Shown in pieces: positions 42,265 through 44,121 of a DNA stretch of 44,121 nucleotides. The stretch is from the NCBI GenBank assembly GCA_903923135.1, contig CAIXWN010000060.1, positions 1-44,121 on the forward strand, written 5' to 3'. The stretch is from an uncultured Caulobacteraceae bacterium (GTDB taxonomy: Bacteria; Pseudomonadota; Alphaproteobacteria; Caulobacterales; Caulobacteraceae). Each line of letters opens with the position of its first letter. Position 1 is the first letter of the stretch. The notes below the pieces were generated by a model. It worked only from the letters and a program-made list of their open reading frames with translations, was not told the DNA's origin and did not search any database. The position numbers were made by a program, and so were the translations under genes.

Positions 42265-43395
42265 TCAGGGCTTCGGGCGCTTGGGCGGCCGGGCCGGGCG
42301 GAAGGGCCGCGACGGACGGGCGACCAGGGGCGCGGCGTCGGGCTTGGCCTTGCGGGCGCGTGGCGGCCCGCCGGTCTGGGGCTTGATCTTCGGTCTGGCC
42401 CAGCCGGGCTTGTAGGTCTTCGGCGGCGGTGGGGGCTCGCCGGCGGCGATGCGCTCGGCCGCCAGGGCCTTGCCCGTCGCCACGCGCCGGCCGCCGCCAT
42501 GCGGCGACGCCCTGAACAGCGGCCGGTCGGTCTGGGGCATGTTTTCCGGCGCCACCAGGCCGGCCAGCTGTTCGCGGATCACCCGCGGCCCCACCTCCTC
42601 AACGGCGCCCAGCTCCAGCGCCCCCAGGGCGAAGGGGCCGTAGGCCAGGCGTATCAGGCGGTTGACGGTCAGGCCGAGCGCCTCCAGCACGCGACGCACC
42701 TCGCGGTTCTTGCCTTCGGCGAGGGTCAGGGTGATCCACAGATTGGCCCCGGTCGGCCCGTCCCTGGACTTGTCGATCCTCGCCTCGATCGAGCCGTAGC
42801 GGACCCCCTCGACCGAGATCCCGTCCTTGAGCGTGTCCAGCCGGGCCTGGTCGATGCGGCCCCAGGCGCGGGCGCGGTAGCGACGGGGCCAGCCGCTCGA
42901 CGGCAGCTCCAGCGCCCGCGACAGGCCCCCGTCGTTGGTCAGCAGCAGCAGGCCTTCGGAATTGAGGTCGAGCCGGCCCACCGAAATCAGCCGCGGCAGA
43001 CCGGCGGGCAGGGCGTCGAACACCGTCGGGCGGCCCTGCGGATCGTTATGGCTGGTCACCAGACCCGCGGGCTTGTGATAGCGGAACACGCGGGTCGGCT
43101 CGGGGGCGTTCACCACCCGGCCCTCCACGGTGAGGATGTCGCCGGCCTGGACGGTGACCGCGGGGGTGGTCAGCAGCTGGCCGTTGAGCGCCACCTTGCC
43201 GTCCTCGATCAGCCGTTCGACGTCGCGCCGGGAGGCGACGCCGGCGCGCGCCAGCACCTTGGCCACCCGGTCTCCGGCGCGGTCGGGGGTGACGGCGGGC
43301 GACGCCGCCGGCGGGGCCGCCGCCTGGGGAGGCGAGGGGCGCGCGGGTTGACGGGAGGGCCTGGGGCCTCTTGGGTGCTTGGGATGGCCGACCAT
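42265..43395 (-). CDS. RluB-type 23S rRNA pseudouridine synthase with long basic tail
   Basis: A 376-residue enzyme that isomerises a uridine in rRNA. After a 40-residue Pro/Ala-rich start comes an S4 RNA-binding domain (about 41-95: DRVAKVLARAGVASRRDVERLIEDGKVALNG) and the RsuA/RluB/E/F catalytic domain with GRLDLNSEGLLLLTNDG (Asp143). The last 75 residues are very rich in Lys, Arg and Pro (KTYKPGWARPKIKP, RPFRPARPPKRPKP) and probably bind RNA. RluB is the most likely subtype; RluE or RluF cannot be excluded. The ATG at 43395 lies 12 bases inside the divergent tadA gene. Confidence 0.9.
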   Translation of the reverse strand: MVGHPKHPRGPRPSRQPARPSPPQAAAPPAASPAVTPDRAGDRVAKVLARAGVASRRDVERLIEDGKVALNGQLLTTPAVTVQAGDILTVEGRVVNAPEPTRVFRYHKPAGLVTSHNDPQGRPTVFDALPAGLPRLISVGRLDLNSEGLLLLTNDGGLSRALELPSSGWPRRYRARAWGRIDQARLDTLKDGISVEGVRYGSIEARIDKSRDGPTGANLWITLTLAEGKNREVRRVLEALGLTVNRLIRLAYGPFALGALELGAVEEVGPRVIREQLAGLVAPENMPQTDRPLFRASPHGGGRRVATGKALAAERIAAGEPPPPPKTYKPGWARPKIKPQTGGPPRARKAKPDAAPLVARPSRPFRPARPPKRPKP

Positions 43396-43854
43396 GATCT
43401 TCCCACCATGCGCATCGCCCTCGCCGAGGCGCAAGCCGCCGCCGCGCGGGGCGAGGCGCCGATCGGGGCGGTGATCCTCGATCCGCTCACCGGGGCGGTG
43501 GTCGCCCGCGCGGCCAACGCCCCGATCTCCGGTCACGATCCCACCGCCCACGCGGAGATTCTGGCATTGCGCGCCGCCGGGACCGCCCTGGGCAACTACC
43601 GGCTCACCGGCCTGACCCTGGTGGTGACCCTGGAACCCTGCGCCATGTGCGCCGGCGCCATCAGCCACGCCCGCATCGGCCGGCTGGTGTTCGGCGCCGG
43701 CGATGCCAAGGGCGGGGCCGTGGTTCATGGCCCGCGGTTCTTCGAGCAGCCGACGTGCCACTGGCGTCCGATGGTCACCGGAGGCGTGCTGGCCGACGAG
43801 AGCGCGGCGCTGCTGCGCAGCTTCTTCCGCGGCCGTCGCGGCAAGGGCGGCTGA
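43384..43854 (+). CDS. tadA: tRNA-specific adenosine deaminase TadA (cytidine/deoxycytidylate deaminase family)
   Basis: A 156-residue zinc deaminase. Zinc and proton-shuttle residues are in place: HAE (His56, Glu58) and PCAMC (Cys86, Cys89), with AGAISHARIGRLVFGAGDAKGG after them, as in TadA, which makes inosine at position 34 of tRNA-Arg(ACG). Length is typical. The ATG at 43384 overlaps the start of the divergent pseudouridine synthase gene by 12 bases, so each promoter must lie inside the other gene or very near its start. The frame runs far upstream as an open shadow; the ATG at 43384 begins the conserved part. Confidence 0.92.
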   Translation: MADHDLPTMRIALAEAQAAAARGEAPIGAVILDPLTGAVVARAANAPISGHDPTAHAEILALRAAGTALGNYRLTGLTLVVTLEPCAMCAGAISHARIGRLVFGAGDAKGGAVVHGPRFFEQPTCHWRPMVTGGVLADESAALLRSFFRGRRGKGG

Positions 43855-43882
43855 CGCCAGAGGTCTGGTGGATAGACTCTGA

Positions 43883-43917
43883 CCTTTGGCGCCCCCGCCG
43901 CCGCCAAGGGGCGGGGG
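43883..43917 (+). terminator. possible hairpin after tadA
   Basis: CCTTTGGCG (43883-43891) pairs with CGCCAAGGG (43902-43910) with one G-T wobble; an alternative stem CCCCCGCC/GGCGGGGG overlaps it. It lies 29 bases after the tadA stop and has no T-run, so it is only a candidate. Confidence 0.35.
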
Positions 43918-44121
43918 GCTCGTCGATCGCCATTGCCGCAGCGCGGTGGAGCGGACATTCGCGATGCGCGCCGTGGGTGGATTGCAGTCGTAACCAAGGT
44001 GTGTAGGTTCCGCCGATGGCCAACTCGCGGTTTGAGATCAAATCAGGAGCGATGGTATCCCTCGCTTAGAGTCCGTTTGGAAACTCACGGGTGAGCGTTT
44101 CTGCGTAGAAGATTGCCGCCC
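43918..44121. other. non-coding window end, no gene recognised
   Basis: No reading frame here looks like a protein, and no tRNA cloverleaf was seen. Base composition is less GC-rich than in the neighbouring genes. A short GTTTGGAAAC inverted repeat lies near 44070-44079, too short to be called an insertion-sequence end. The next gene presumably starts beyond the window. Confidence 0.5.

Noticed and set aside
43973-44030. A stretch resembling the 3' end of 16S rRNA (AGTCGTAACCAAGGT)
   Set aside because: Only about 15 bases match, with an extra C. No 16S sequence lies upstream and there is no anti-Shine-Dalgarno CCTCC end, so it is chance similarity.
44068-44081. Possible insertion-sequence end around GTTTGGAAAC
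   Set aside because: Only a short 4-base-arm inverted repeat, with no transposase frame and no second end inside the window.
1-44121. CRISPR arrays, tRNA or rRNA genes
   Set aside because: No regularly spaced repeats and no cloverleaf or rRNA sequence were seen on reading both strands; the only long repeat is the 106-bp pair.

Overview
The window looks like chromosomal DNA of a high-GC alphaproteobacterium, most likely Caulobacterales (Caulobacter/Phenylobacterium type). The reasons are strong GC bias with long antisense shadow frames, two TonB-dependent receptors, a TPR-sulfotransferase beside a receptor, an endonuclease-type MutL, a Flp-type pilin and a PEPxxWA-CTERM protein. The assignment is inference; no rRNA or tRNA is present to confirm it.

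Bases 1-17152 form the accessory part. The window opens in the C-terminus of a phage-type terminase large subunit. The last 34 codons and stop of that gene (380-485) recur almost exactly at 17047-17152 (one mismatch in 106 bp). The 16.6 kb between them is a self-contained catabolic island without a visible integrase or transposase. It carries a TonB receptor, an IroE-like alpha/beta hydrolase, two fold-type I aminotransferases, an aldehyde dehydrogenase, a CocE/NonD hydrolase, a GPH-type MFS transporter, an enolase-superfamily dipeptide-epimerase-like enzyme, a TetR regulator, an amidase-signature amidase, a class C beta-lactamase-fold hydrolase and an ornithine-cyclodeaminase-like enzyme. Four copies of one 21-bp palindrome (AATGTC-N9-GACATT type) sit in the main promoter regions of the island, which suggests a single TetR-controlled regulon. 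My inference is an uptake-and-degradation system for a peptide-like or amide/ester-linked amino-acid compound, possibly with D-residues.

Bases 17153-29437 hold a GrdB-family protein with Cys in the active motif, a prephenate-dehydrogenase-like protein, a VapBC-type toxin-antitoxin pair, and a second catabolic neighbourhood: LLM flavin oxidoreductase, crotonase, NAD-dependent epimerase/reductase, SDR, a second TonB receptor and a TPR-sulfotransferase. A transglutaminase-like protein follows on the minus strand.

Bases 29554-38681 are mixed: N-formylglutamate amidohydrolase-like protein, DsbA-like protein tightly linked to a GH84 beta-N-acetylglucosaminidase, a PEPxxWA-CTERM surface protein, a DUF2141 protein, an exported metallophosphoesterase, a lone Flp pilin, and a 1066-residue exported protein with about ten BNR/Asp boxes.

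Bases 38816-43854 are ordinary housekeeping genes: mutL, rsmD, a CPBP-family membrane protease, an RluB-type pseudouridine synthase and tadA. The last 267 bases contain no gene I can support.
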